Source: Spirometra erinaceieuropaei (Eukaryota > Platyhelminthes > Cestoda > Diphyllobothriidea > Diphyllobothriidae). Taken from it: a stretch of 64,000 bases of DNA. The DNA is taken from contig CACRXP010000172.1 in NCBI GenBank assembly GCA_902702965.1, positions 374,165 through 438,164 of the forward strand, in the 5' to 3' direction. Position 1 is the stretch's first letter. Every line of letters starts with the position of its first letter. A model generated the notes under the pieces. The model saw only the letters and a program-made list of their open reading frames with translations, had not been told where the DNA came from and did no database searches. Of the stretch, positions 1-10,472 are shown one piece after another. The position numbers were made by a program, and so were the translations under genes.

Positions 1-444
1 AAGGCGAAGCCACTTCTTCGCAAATGGCCCGGTTGTACGTATATGCCCCTGGATGGGTGAAAAATTGTTGGATCTAGGTGCCTGACCTTCTTTGTACCGC
101 TTGATATTGGTGCTTGGAACGCGCCGTATCAACTTCAGAGGTCAGCCGTTAGCTCTGTTGTAGTAGTATATACGGCAATCCCTATTGCCATGCTTCAGAA
201 GGTGATTACATGGGAACCTATCTCTCCTCGTACGCCCTTGACATGACTAGAAGCGACGACTGTTAGTCAAGTATGGTCTTCAGATGCGTGCGGGGACGAG
301 AAAGTGAGTTTCGCGGCCACTTTTCCACATTTCCGTCTTTATTCCTTCCAGCGGCATTGTCACGGAAGACTGAAACATCGATAGAACTTCGAAAAGTGAG
401 TCATGGGTATTCAAGTCGACAATGACGGCAGATATCTTTGACGG
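1..444. other. No recognisable feature
   Basis: Mixed-composition sequence upstream of the first SINE. I see only short open frames on both strands, no similarity I recognise and no repeat shared with the rest of the window until the SINE-A leader begins at about 445. Confidence 0.4.
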
Positions 445-653
445 ACTAGAGAGCGTCCCTCTACCATTGTGCATTCCCGATCGAAACCAACAGGACAACT
501 AGTCCGTGGCTCAGTGGTTAGAGGAGTTGAACTTCTAACTAGCAGGTAGCGAGTTCGAGCCCCAGGTCTTCCACAATTCGGGGCTGGGTACGACTGGTTG
601 ACAACGGCTAATAAACCAGAAATGACTATTACAGTCTTCGTTATCATTCTGCC
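445..653 (+). mobile_element. SINE-A copy 1 (tRNA-derived) with upstream leader
   Basis: The tRNA-like head starts at about 491. An A-box-like TGGCTCAGTGG lies at 507-517 and a B-box-like GTTCGAGCC at 553-561, the spacing of an internal RNA polymerase III promoter. The anticodon-loop position reads CTTCTAA, as in Arg-UCU tRNAs, which hints at the ancestor. The body that follows (about 585-653) contains the family signature GACGGCTAATAAGCCAG in mutated form and ends near ATTCTGCC, matching the copies at 58763 and 63733. The leader GAGCGTCCCTCTACCATTG (452-470) is also found beside copies 37.6 kb and 42.4 kb. I see no clear target-site duplication. It is clearly the same family as the 63733 copy but more diverged. 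Confidence 0.8.
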
Positions 654-734
654 TAAACCATGTGCCGCTGTGTGGCTCCCGGTTGGGCTCTAGTGAGAGA
701 GAGAGCCCGCAAGGCACAACGGCACAAGTGTGTT

Positions 735-775
735 CCGTAAGAACGATCGGTGAGCGCCCCTCTACCGGAATGATT
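735..775 (+). repeat. Orphan SINE-A-associated leader module
   Basis: The string GATCGGTGAGCGCCCCTCTA (748-767) matches the module found upstream of SINE-A heads, but here it lies about 95 bases downstream of SINE-A copy 1. It also occurs, mutated, near 42935, and on the minus strand near 37655, 42460 and 44632. It may mark the end of a larger repeat unit containing the SINE. Confidence 0.5.
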
Positions 776-3558
776 ACGATTCTGCGGACACATGTGGTTC
801 TCGGTTGGCGCTCAGCACGGACAGCCGACAGAGACATCACACATAGTCCAGATCGCATGTTCGTGAGATTACGACTGTGTTTGCATTCCATCAAGACGAC
901 TTGGTAGGTTATAACGCTGCACAAACTTGATGTTTACCAGGATGTTATAAAATTCTTAATGGGGAGTCATAAATTCTGGGTTTACGTTATGAATGGACGG
1001 TGAACCCCGTTCTAGAGCGCCGTTACTGAGTCCTTGTTTATGCAAGTAGATTGTAGCAGGCGCAGGCTTGGTGCACGTTCGGGTGGCTGGAGGCCCAAAA
1101 TTGCGAATGTTATGTTGTCTGACGACGACGATGTGAGCGAGCGTCGACCGAAACGGACACGGCATTAAGTTTGGAAAGAGCTGCCTCGACGGCTGTGCAA
1201 GAGAGCCCTGTCAACTTTCCTTGTGCGGCAGTCAGTGAAGCCATCAAAACAAGGATAGACCCATCTTTCACGTCGATAAGGGAATCCCCATTACAATAAC
1301 AAGCGCATTTATGCTGAATATATTTGTTCGACATCCTCCTTATTTACATTACTTCAACCGGACTGCTTTTTGAGAAGTCTATAGAAGTTAACGATGTGTT
1401 TCCCAACCTCCACATTGGTTAAGGTGACCTATCAATACACCCGAATAAAAGTTAGGTCTTTCACTGGAGAAAAATATGGAGAATAAGAAGTTTTCTCTCA
1501 CTGCTCCTCGTTACTTATGCGCTAGTTCCGTTTTCGTCTACAACAATCCAGAGACACTCAGGCGGTGTAAGTCATACCACACTCCGATTATAGTTCTGCT
1601 GACGATATCTTCATACTTGGAAATTTCCCTAGCGAGACTCAGTCGACCCCTGACTGAATGCTTATGCTATTCAATACACCCGCGAGTTTGTTCACCCTCT
1701 GCTGTGTACGAACATAAAATGCGAGGCAAATCATTTCCACTAAATGCCATCTGGAACTAGAAAAACTAATGCAACGACTCGGCAAGGCCAATCATGAATA
1801 ATCGCCTTCTCTACAGGAAACGGGAAAAAGGTCGAGCTCAAAAAGTGATCTGGTAGGATACAGGGATATGTACCCCCGCATTACAAGTGACCACAGTTAG
1901 GGTTGCAGTCAGGATGCCGGAATAGACTGTCCTGTAGAATATAGCGCAATGCCACATGTAGTACGAGGCTGGGGGTACCTAGTCTGGTATTCAGCCAGTG
2001 GTGTTTTGCAGCGTGATATTATTTCGTACCCCAAAAACCAATTACAAGGGTGGCTAATAGTGGTTTGTTTTGCCGCATTGAGAAGTAAGAGGCGTAAATC
2101 ACCAGATTCGGCCAATAAGGATGGCCCGCGGCATGCTACGAGGCAGTTTCAGTCTGCCATTGAGTTTAGCCACAGAAGCGCCGCCTCATGACTCGTTAGC
2201 TGCTATTTGAATATTAGAAAGTTAGACTTTAGCCAACTGGTGATGGTGAAACTGTGTCCGAAAATAGGCAAGGGGTGTCAAAACGCTCCAAAGGGAAGCA
2301 AGTAAAAGAAGTTATTTATCGGCCTTCACAGAAGTACGTTTATATGTTCTTCGATTCTGTTAACGATGCGAAGTGCCAGTGTGCCATGAAGTCTAATTTC
2401 TAGATAAACCAGTGAAGGAAACTCAGGTAGTCATGCAGGGGAGAACTTTTCAAGAGGTCAAATTGTGCCAAATTCTCAAAATCTATCAACGCCTGAGAGT
2501 TTAGCTTGTAACTGACTTCGGCCAGAGGCCAATCTAGCGGTCATTAAAGGACACCATCGGCAGGAGGGAGATCATACAGAAAGACGGGTTTGCCTACAGC
2601 GGATTCCACCGACGCCGAACCGACAAGGCAACTTTCTTGCACCCTGCTCCAGGTCGACGCTCAAAGGAGATTATCATAAGTATGCTTATGACTACAATCC
2701 GATCTTTTTAAACCAATGACCAGTTCTTTCTACTGAAGTCTCAATTATTTCCCTCCGCCGCCAATAGTCTCGATGTGGAGTCCATCAATTAGGATTTTAC
2801 ACCTGTCAAAACGCAGGAGAAAACGTCTCAATGCAAGAGGGACTCGATCTTGCTTTATATCCATATAGATGTCTGAGTGAGATACTATTATACTACATGA
2901 GAAAAAACAACAAATTAATCCCTTATTGTCTTTATTCCTTACTGCTTTTCAGTATTCTCTTCCTTTTTTAAGCTTTCGCCTTCCATCCATCTTTGAAAGT
3001 ACATGAAGGACGCTGTGAGACGCATCGCTGAGCTCAATCTCCCTCAGCTATGCCATGCAGCGGTGGAATATCGGCTGAACACTCATATTTGAGCCTCTAT
3101 CTAATGCGAAAAGTCATGCGGCTTTCACACGCAGCCTTAAGTAGGCGACCCGCAATGTACCTGCATCCAGAATCTATGGTGTTCACTATACAAGACAGAT
3201 TTTGTATCCAGCAGATAACAATTTATGGACGAAACTGTACAGTCCATAGAAAAAGCGCCTTCTTGTGATGCAATAAAATTTAGGTGAATGTTGGATGGGT
3301 ACCTTCTGCGCCACGGAGTTCTTCTTGCAGACTTTGTGTGTTTCAGTGCTTTACGTAATCTGCTCTGGATTAGCTTTCGACTAATTTTTTTCACAGGATA
3401 TGTGCATATTCTCAAGGCAGAAAACTACGACCGATTCTTAATTCCTTCTGCAACATCAGTCGCAGTTGTCCTTCTGTTCTGCTCAGGCTGCATGCACATA
3501 TCCGGTCTCTTTGATTGTTACTCGACATCGGACCTCGGTATGTGCGGAAGAAGGGATT
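776..3558. other. Unannotated interval
   Basis: About 2.8 kb without a recognisable gene. Open frames here, such as one on + at 1476-1760 (94 codons) and overlapping frames on both strands at 3137-3632, show no domain I can name and are short enough to be chance. A 12-bp inverted pair sits at 3397-3408 and 3492-3503 (GGATATGTGCAT and its complement), and a pyrimidine tract with CAG at about 3386-3396 resembles a splice acceptor, but no exon can be argued from that alone. Confidence 0.35.
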
Positions 3559-3660
3559 GTGGTAGGTGTCGCGCAAGTCTATTACCCCTACAAACTAATT
3601 CACTCGGAGATCAGCGTCCCTGCATCCAGTGAGACGTGGGGCATACGGTGGACATCGTCG
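3559..3660 (+). repeat. Dispersed repeat F, copy 1
   Basis: About 100 bp that match, with substitutions, the reverse complement of 28284-28385. Shared landmarks are ACAAACTAAT followed by CAC, and TGGACATCG at the end. Read in one frame both copies give a similar short peptide with the core YKLIH, but the frame is not long enough to call a gene. Probably a fragment of an unidentified transposon. Confidence 0.5.
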
Positions 3661-4584
3661 TGTGCGACGGTCGACCTGTCGGTGTGGACATGTTTTCCGA
3701 AAACAGACGCGGTGAAAATCGGCGCGCGTTTTCATGCTAGGCAGACCAGAAGAGAACGAACGTATCTAACATTCAGATCCTAATACGGACTTCAATTTTT
3801 CTTGCTTCCTGGGCATGCTGTTGCTACGTTAGAGTGCTGCTTGACTCAAAAATGTTCTCTGCTAAATTCCGCCCTGCGCTTTCAGGGACTTCAAATTTTG
3901 GTATATTTTGTTCTTTGATATTTACAACTTTCTAACTGAATAACAAGAGTACATCAAGAACGTCTCGGTGACAGTCGACTGCCTTTTTCCACCATTTGGA
4001 GTTGGAGTCGCGCACAGACCTAAGACAACGACTGGAGGTCGGGTGACAGGACTAAAAGACCTATTTCTACAGTAAGAAACATTTGGATGTGTCTATCGGA
4101 TTTGCTGCAGTTTCGGACAAAAAAAGTAGGTTAAGGAAACTGGATGACTTCTCCGGGCGCGAGTCGCCGAACACGCGACAGTAGTGCGGGGAACTGACCC
4201 CCGCTCTCAGGTCGCGACCTATTGGACGAGACCCAGCCACACATTCAAGTTCGACGAGGTCGATATTCTCACGTGAGGTGGTAATCACGTGAGCCGCGAG
4301 TTGCTTGAGTCATGGCTCAAGGGATCCCAGTCGGCCAAAATCTGCAATGACATCTCCACTCCATATTCGGTACCGAGATATATCTTGGCCAAAGAAATCA
4401 GCCACTCTGGGAGTGCGCAGGCTGGTTTGACCCATCATTAGGTCAACACCCAACAGCAGCGATAAAATTTCAGCAATTAGCGACTTGCATACGGGCCATT
4501 GAGAAATTAGCGCACCAGAGACCAAGCATCTTTGATGAAGAGGAGGGCGGTTAATTATCATAGGTATGCGGTAACATTACGGCT
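3661..4584. other. Unannotated interval
   Basis: No recognised gene. Short frames on the minus strand at 4067-4288 and 4310-4561 have no domain I recognise. The interval directly precedes a PLE 3' remnant and could hold decayed upstream element sequence. Confidence 0.3.
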
Positions 4585-4715
4585 GCATCCTATAAATACT
4601 GCATCTTCCTGTGTACCCGTACCTGGTACTGCCTCTGATGGTGTGTTCGACCGTGAATCCGAAACGTTAGGCAAACAAAACTCTTGTTATGACGACCGCA
4701 TTTACTTCTTCTAAA
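4585..4715 (+). mobile_element. Penelope-like element 3' end, remnant
   Basis: Contains the PLE 3' signature seen in five other places here: TAAATACTGCATCTTC, then a CTCTGATG stretch, GAATCCGAAACGTTAG, and a CTTGTT segment leading to the end. Only the non-coding 3' tail is present; no endonuclease frame precedes it recognisably. Compared with the copies at 5850 and 27025 it is truncated at the 5' side and mutated. Identification as PLE rests on the 5850 and 27025 copies, where the same tail follows a GIY-YIG coding segment. Confidence 0.55.
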
Positions 4716-5849
4716 CTAGTTCCTGAAATTCGCATTCCCACTTGTATCGGAAGAGTAACATCTTCTTGTTCCAGCAATTCTGGTAGATGCAAATGCAATT
4801 TGCCCCGTGTTAAACTAATTCAGGCTTAGCACCCTCTATACCGAATATGAAGACGTCCTGAGATTCCAATATCAAAGCCACTTCCGATTCCTTCGTTTAA
4901 CTTCGCATTCTAACATTCATTTCTTTGCCTACGCTCAATGACTTGAGGTAAAGTTGTCCAGCAAAAATTTTTATGATGTCGCCTAAAAAGTGATAATCTG
5001 AAGGAAAAAACACGATTCATGGGAACGGCGGGAAAAAATCTCAGTTCTAGGCGACGGCAGACAAGCCACTGGGAAGAGATCTATTCAATAATCCAAGCTT
5101 ACCTTAATTAGGAGTGAATTTGCTGGTTATTAATGAATGCTGAGTATTTTGATACGAATGCTGTCGTCTACCTATGGAGACAAGCAACATTGTATTGGCT
5201 GATCCAAAGATTATTTTCTAGATTAGAAATTCACCCTCGAAACCATGAACGCGAAGCTTTATAATATGAACCCAAAGTAGTCAGTGAATTTAAGTCTTCA
5301 ACGGCCGTTCAAATCTGCTATGATGTTCAACGGTGGACACTTGTCTGTTTGATATAGCCATTCTAATTGTGTGATTTTTTGCCAGATACTAACTAAGAAC
5401 CCAGCCACGCATGCTTCTTCGATCTTGTGCCGCTGCCTGACATATCCGCGATGGGTTCGGCTCATCAGTGGATCCTCTAGCTTTTCCCGTTACGGGAATC
5501 ATGAGCATTTAGCTAATTCCTGCGCGGTCAGTATGGAAAATACACACATGTTTGTATACTACTGACTGCTTGTTGGCAGCTTGTGAGCATTGCGCATTTA
5601 ATTTGCAGTAGCTGATGATTTCAGTTCAAATATTCATATCAACTTTTGGAGCGAATCTAAAAATGTCTGTTCCAAAGGATTAACGCCACGTTCGTGCATT
5701 AAGTTCCTCGGAAATTAAACAAGGCCTTGTAATATCCCATACATGCAATCCGCTGTCACTTCCCGACTCAGCATTCTAGCCGCTCCCTAAATAAATATGT
5801 GCGGTGATTCTTTATTGTTCGTACCAATCGTAACAACCGGCTGCAGCTG
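4716..5849. other. Unannotated interval
   Basis: AT-rich sequence with no gene or shared repeat that I can identify. A 64-codon frame at 5371-5565 (+) has no recognisable motif. Confidence 0.35.
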
Positions 5850-6525
5850 CGGTTGTGGACAAAGCAACTACGTCGGAGAAGTTGGGATACCACTACGGAC
5901 ACGGATGGCCGAGCACACAGCAGCAGCGTGGAAGAAAGACGCCAGCTTTTAGGTGATGGCTCACTCCACGGGACCGGGGCATATTTTAATGTTGCAAGAG
6001 GCCGAAATCCCCGCAGGAGATGACAACAGCGTGAGCCATGAACTGCTCGGATAATGCTTCTCAAGTCCGCAATCCACCAACAAGCCATTGACCTTCCGCT
6101 ACCATAATCGGTGCTAAGGCATTCCCCGCTCAGGGGAATCAGTCACTTGGGGAGGGCGCGGGCAGCCAACAATCGTCGTGACAGCGTGCCAAGTGGTCGA
6201 GTGATCATCACGGCAACATTCAACATGCATGATGAAATTGCGGTAATTAACGTCTCGATCGCGGACTGACGAGTCATCAGCGCATCAATAACGATCCCCG
6301 CGGTGATCGGAAGAGCTGTTAATTGCAGTACACATGTGGTACCGCGGCAGCTACTTACTACAAATACTGCAGTCTTTGTGCATTCTTTCCCCTTTTCTGC
6401 CATTGTCTCTGATTGCTGATTCGAGTGAGAATCCGAAATGTCAGGCCAATAAGCCTCTTATTCCAGTGTCGACATCTTTTTCTTCCTCTTCTGAACCAAC
6501 TAGCGCAGACGTATGTGGATGCTTA
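5850..6525 (+). pseudogene. Penelope-like element remnant: GIY-YIG endonuclease tail plus 3' region
   Basis: Plus-strand translation from about 5851 gives CSCGCGQSNYVGE, then LRTRMAEH, then HSTGPGH and AEIPAGDDNSVS. This is the pattern of the GIY-YIG nuclease at the C terminus of Penelope-like retroelements: a Cys-rich lead-in, the YVGE strand and the R..EH helix. An in-frame TAG follows the KKDASF segment and a TAA follows HELLG, so it is dead. The reverse-transcriptase part is absent. The 3' region (about 6090-6525) matches 27110-27615 and, inverted, 19890-20180, and ends with the GAATCCGAAA tail. In living elements the nuclease nicks target DNA for target-primed insertion. A CTGACGA motif flanked by complementary arms occurs at 6256-6309. 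Confidence 0.75.
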
Positions 6526-7126
6526 TAAATCACGAAACTCTTGCGAATACTGTTCACCTCAACGGTGATCAAAATCTGTACTTATCCGCCCTGACCTGGA
6601 TATTTAGCTTTTTTAGCCTAAAATCATGCCTGTTCGGGATTGTGATCTAGACTATTTAATCTGCCCGAGACTGGTTCTCTCAGAGTTTACGGGGACTGCG
6701 AGATGAAATACAATGAATGTATTACGCCCTTGCAGACGGGAAGACGGGTTGCCCGTTAGCCTAGCTGCTGGCTACCCGGCGCGTCCACAGGTTGCGGATA
6801 GTGAGACGACCTTCAGTGAAGGTTAGCTGCGAAATAAGCAGACCTAGGTCTGACGAATAAGCAGTCACGGACCAGCAGCGACATTGCTACCAGGGTGCGG
6901 TGGGCTGAAGTCTGGCACGCTGGAAGCCTTATAAAATGCCGCAAAGCCCAATGACGGCATTGTGACATGGCGACCGTAAACCGCCATTAAATAAGTTTAT
7001 TTGCCACCGCTGCCTTGTGGTTAGGTTTTTAAGCCAAAGCGCTAGAGGAGACAATCTCAAACAAACAGTACGAGCGGCTGTTGAGGACCCACCCGTATTC
7101 GAAATTCCCAAGAAACCTCATGAAAA
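6526..7126 (+). other. Upstream region of the RTE LINE, possible 5' UTR
   Basis: GC content rises from about 6720, where the sequence takes on the same texture as the LINE coding region downstream. No tandem promoter units are visible. The left boundary of the element cannot be set without a second copy. The stretch 6829-6877 holds the direct repeat AATAAGCAG twice and a CTGACGA string, but not in a hammerhead arrangement. Confidence 0.35.
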
Positions 7127-8866
7127 ATGTTTGACCACAGTATTACGACCCATGCTACGGCGTCCGCGGGAACCGACGCGCTCCACAACCCTGGTCCAGT
7201 GGTGCGGACAAATAGTATGCGAGCCGGACCACTCAATCAGGGACGGACTTTCGGTATTGGATACTGGAATATGCAAACGTTCCTGTACCCCGGTACCCAA
7301 AGTCTGACCGCACGGAGCCTTCATCAGTACAACGTGGATGTCTGCTGTCTGTCTGAGGTACGACTTCCTGACTCGGCCTCTCGTGAACTAAAGATCCCTG
7401 GAGTCGAATCCCACTTCACCCTGTACCACAGCGGCCCCCGCGATTCCTCTGGTCGACATGGTGTGGCGATCGCCCTATCACAACAAGCGGACCTTGCGCT
7501 ACTTGCTTGGGAACCAGTAAATGACCGGATGGCCTACGTGCAACTGAAGGGCCACTTCACGAACATCTCCATCGTCGCTGTGTACGCACCAACTTCGGCT
7601 GCCGAACAGCGCGATAAAGAGGCGTTTTACTCTCAGTTGCAAGCGCTAGTTGAAAGACTGCCTCGCCGCGATCTGCTGATTGTTGCTGGCGATTGGGATG
7701 GTCGAACTGGACCTGGCGATCCCACAACCAGTCATCTTCTTGGCCGCTTTGGGCTTGGTTCCCGAGGTGAAAATGGTGAGAGATTGCTGAACTTCGCTGA
7801 TCGAAACCGACTGCTTGTCACCAACACATGCTTCCAGCATCGCAAGAAACATCTGCTGACCTGGTATTCAAACGACGGTCGTACGGCCAGTCAGACTGAC
7901 TACATACTAGTCAGCTCAAGGTTCCGCAGCTGGGTTCACGATAGCAGATCGATGCGTGGTGCCGAGACTGGTAACGCCCATGGGTCGGACCATGTCCTCG
8001 TCCGTACACGCCTGAAAAGTAATCTCTCATCCGCACCAAAAATGCCACGTCCTAGACGCCTCAATGTCGCAAAAATCCGGAAAACCAGCACTGACGAGGC
8101 CCTAAGCAGAGAAATCCGGACCTGTTTTACGGCCCGAACCGACGAAGAAGTCAGTAACCAGTGGTCGTCACTGAAGACATCAGTCTATGGGGCAGCTGAG
8201 AAAATCCTTGGATACACCCAGCGACGCCGCAGTGACTGGATCAGCGGAAGAACCCTGCAGTTGTCTGCTCAGACGGCTAGAGCCAGGTCCCGCAACGATG
8301 ACTACTTCCGCCAACTTCGGAAGATGACGGCAAAATCGACCAGGGATGACCGGAAACAATATTGGGCTGAAATAGCGACATCCATGGAACAGGCCTCGAA
8401 CGTTGGTGACACTCGAAAGCTCTACCGTCTGATCCGCCAAGTTAGCGGTAAGCCATCTACACTGAGTGACTCTGTTCGCGATGTGAACGGCGGCTTTATT
8501 GTTGACAACTCGGCCAAAGTCGAGCGCTGGCGTGAGCACTTTGAGCACCATCTCAACTTTGATACCCAACCTACCTGGCCGTTGTTCTCCTCCTCAGCGG
8601 AATTTCTTCCCTCTCCTACCTATGCAATGTCATGCGAACCCCCTTCCGAGAAAGAAGTCGCCGATGTCATACGAAAGTTGCGCAACAATAAGGCACCCGG
8701 AGAGGACAGTATACCCGCTGAAATCTTCAAGTCTTGTGTCGACACTCTGGCGCCCTGGCTCCATGAGGTGATTGAACGAGCGTGGAGAGACGAGGTTGTT
8801 CCTGATGACTGGGGCTTAGGCATCCTTGTACCTATCCTCAAGAAGGGAGATAAGACGAGATGCTAG
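7127..8866 (+). pseudogene. LINE segment 1: AP-like endonuclease and start of reverse transcriptase
   Basis: An open frame of 579 codons. The ATG at 7127 is the first in frame; the endonuclease starts about 42 residues later, so the true start could differ. Endonuclease landmarks: WNMQTF (N48), SEVRLP (E77), VYAPTS (152-157), GDWDGRTG (D189), TDYILV (D258) and GSDH (286-289). In APE-type nucleases the residue after GDW or GDF is usually Asn; here it is Asp (191), possibly an A-to-G change. After a linker of about 200 residues the reverse transcriptase begins, with NNKAPGEDSIPAE (about 519-531) and WGLGILVPILKKGDK. The stop TAG at 8864-8866 sits where relatives commonly read a codon just before NYRGISL, and is explained by a single C-to-T change from CAG. 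Confidence 0.85.
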
Positions 8867-9540
8867 AACTACCGCGGCATAAGTCTCATCGACGTGGCTG
8901 CGAAGATCTTCGCTATTGTCCTACTCAGGCGATTCCAGGCTGTGCGTGACTCAAGGACGAGGCCCAACCAAGCCGGATTTCGTGCTGGACGTGGATGCGC
9001 AGATCAGATATTCACACTGAGGCGCATTCTCGAATTTCGCCATAGCTACCAACAACCGACAGCCGTCTGCTTCGTTGACTTTGCCGCCGCGTTCGATTCC
9101 GTTCACCGTGAGTCCCTGTGGCGGATAATGGCGCTAGATGGTGTACCGGCAAAAATCATCGCCATGATCAAGGCCTACTATCGTTCCACTACTGCGAGAG
9201 TACTGGTCCGTAACAATCTTTCCCAACCGTTCGGTATTCAGTCTGGCGTCCGACAGGGTTGTATCCTGTCACCCATACTGTTCAACTACGCTATTGACTG
9301 GATCCTCGGGAGGGCCCTACGCGACAGTGACGGCGTTGAATTTGCACCCGGACATCGACTGACTGATCTCGACTATGCCGATGATATCGCCTTACTTGCT
9401 TTAAGTTTTGGTGATCTGCAGTCTATGGTGTCACGGGTGAACGAGGTCGCTAAATCAGTCGGTTTGTCCATAAACGCTGGGAAGACCAAAGTATTCTCAA
9501 GCTGCATCCCTGACCAGGAGAAGGCACCCCTGGCTGTCAA
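8867..9540 (+). pseudogene. LINE segment 2: reverse transcriptase core
   Basis: Continues in the same frame as segment 1 directly after the TAG. The conserved blocks appear in order: NYRGISLIDVAAK, PNQAGFRAGRGCADQI, FVDFAAAFDSVHRE (motif A, from 9071), SGVRQGCILSPILFN (motif B, from 9242), LDYADDIALLA (motif C; the catalytic YADD is at 9374-9385) and SVGLSINAGKTKVF (motif D). All three catalytic aspartates appear intact, so the polymerase core itself has not lost key residues. The frame then runs into a stop at 9551-9553 because of the shift described for segment 3. Confidence 0.88.
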
Positions 9541-10188
9541 CTTGAAGAAGTAGACAGTTTTAAATACCTCGGGGCGCGGCTGCTGCCTAATGGACAGAGT
9601 AAGGACGACATTGTCTCCCGAACCGATGCTGCCCGCTGGGTTTTTTCAAGCCTTCGGAAATGCCTGTGGAACCGACGTGACCTCTTCATCGCCACTAAGA
9701 TTCGCGTGTACCGTGCATCTGTCCGGTCTGTCCTTCTCTACGGTTGTGAATGCTGGGCTTTGCGCGTGGCGGATGAGCGAAAACTGGAGGTATTTGACCA
9801 CCACTGCTTGAGGATCATCCTTCGAGTGAAGTTAACCGACTTCGTCTCAAATGAGATAGTCCGCGCCCGCTGCGACAATATCGCGAGGATAACTCAGGCC
9901 ATCCAAGAAAGACGACTGAGGTGGTTCGGGCATGTTCTTCGTCGTCCACCTCAGGAGCTCAGTGTTACTGCCCTCGATCCGGCACCGTTGCCCCATTGGA
10001 GGCGTCGAAGAGGGGGCCAGTTCAAAACCTGGCTCAACACTGTCCGTCAAGACATGGAGGTGGTTTTTGGACCTTCGGTATTCGGTCTCCGTCGTTGGCG
10101 AAGGGAATGGGTTGAGCTGTCTAGATCTGCTGCCGCGGATCGTCACGCGTGGAGAGGTACAATTCGGGACATCATCGAGGCCGGCTAG
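9541..10188 (+). pseudogene. LINE segment 3: C-terminal region in shifted frame
   Basis: Reading resumes in another frame at about 9541 with LEEVDSFKYLGARL, the usual block after motif D. SVLLYGCECWAL (about 9724-9759) and LRWFGHVLRRPP (9916-9951) follow, both typical of RTE-clade C termini, ending in TAG at 10186-10188. The change from segment 2 fits a one-base deletion (or two-base insertion) between about 9520 and 9541. Beyond the frameshift I see no further stop, so the element carries few disabling mutations and is probably not ancient. Confidence 0.85.
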
Positions 10189-10472
10189 ATCAGGCATGAT
10201 CGCAGCCGTATCAAGTACAAGAAGTAAGAGTGCTTGCAGACGGTCACGCATCCGCGGAAATCGGATGGCCGTAACTAATCCTGCAAGCGCGCCGGGTAAG
10301 TAAACACCACTTTTGCGGGAACTGTGTCGACACTGACTTGGGTGTCTTTAGGAACATTGAAACTTTTCATTCCTATGTGCATACCTTCTTTTCATGTGAT
10401 GTCGGACCTGCAGTGGTGTGCCCATAACCAAAATCTAGCTGGGTACCCAGAACTACTCAAGGATCCAATTAA
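10189..10472 (+). other. Sequence downstream of LINE, possible 3' UTR
   Basis: GC-rich texture like the LINE persists to about 10310, then turns AT-rich. No poly(A) and no short 3' tandem repeat typical of intact RTE elements is visible, so the 3' end is uncertain. The sequence does not match the tails of the SINEs in this window. Confidence 0.35.

Larger units (their letters stand above)
7127..10188 (+). mobile_element. RTE-clade non-LTR retrotransposon, coding part, inactivated
   Basis: One continuous coding history spans about 3.06 kb. It contains an apurinic-type endonuclease, then a reverse transcriptase, then a C-terminal region, in the order found in RTE and BovB-like LINEs. There is no gag-like ORF1 and no RNase H, as expected for RTE. 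Two lesions break it: TAG at 8864-8866 and a frameshift at about 9520-9545. The endonuclease would nick the target and the reverse transcriptase would copy the RNA at that nick. Family assignment rests on residues visible in the translation; the exact clade within RTE-like elements needs a tree. Ends and target-site duplications were not found. Confidence 0.85.

Noticed and set aside
6829..6877. Hammerhead ribozyme upstream of the LINE
   Set aside because: CTGACGA and GAAA are both present, but GAAA comes only about 15 bases before the CTGACGA core, which leaves no room for the stems in either circular order.
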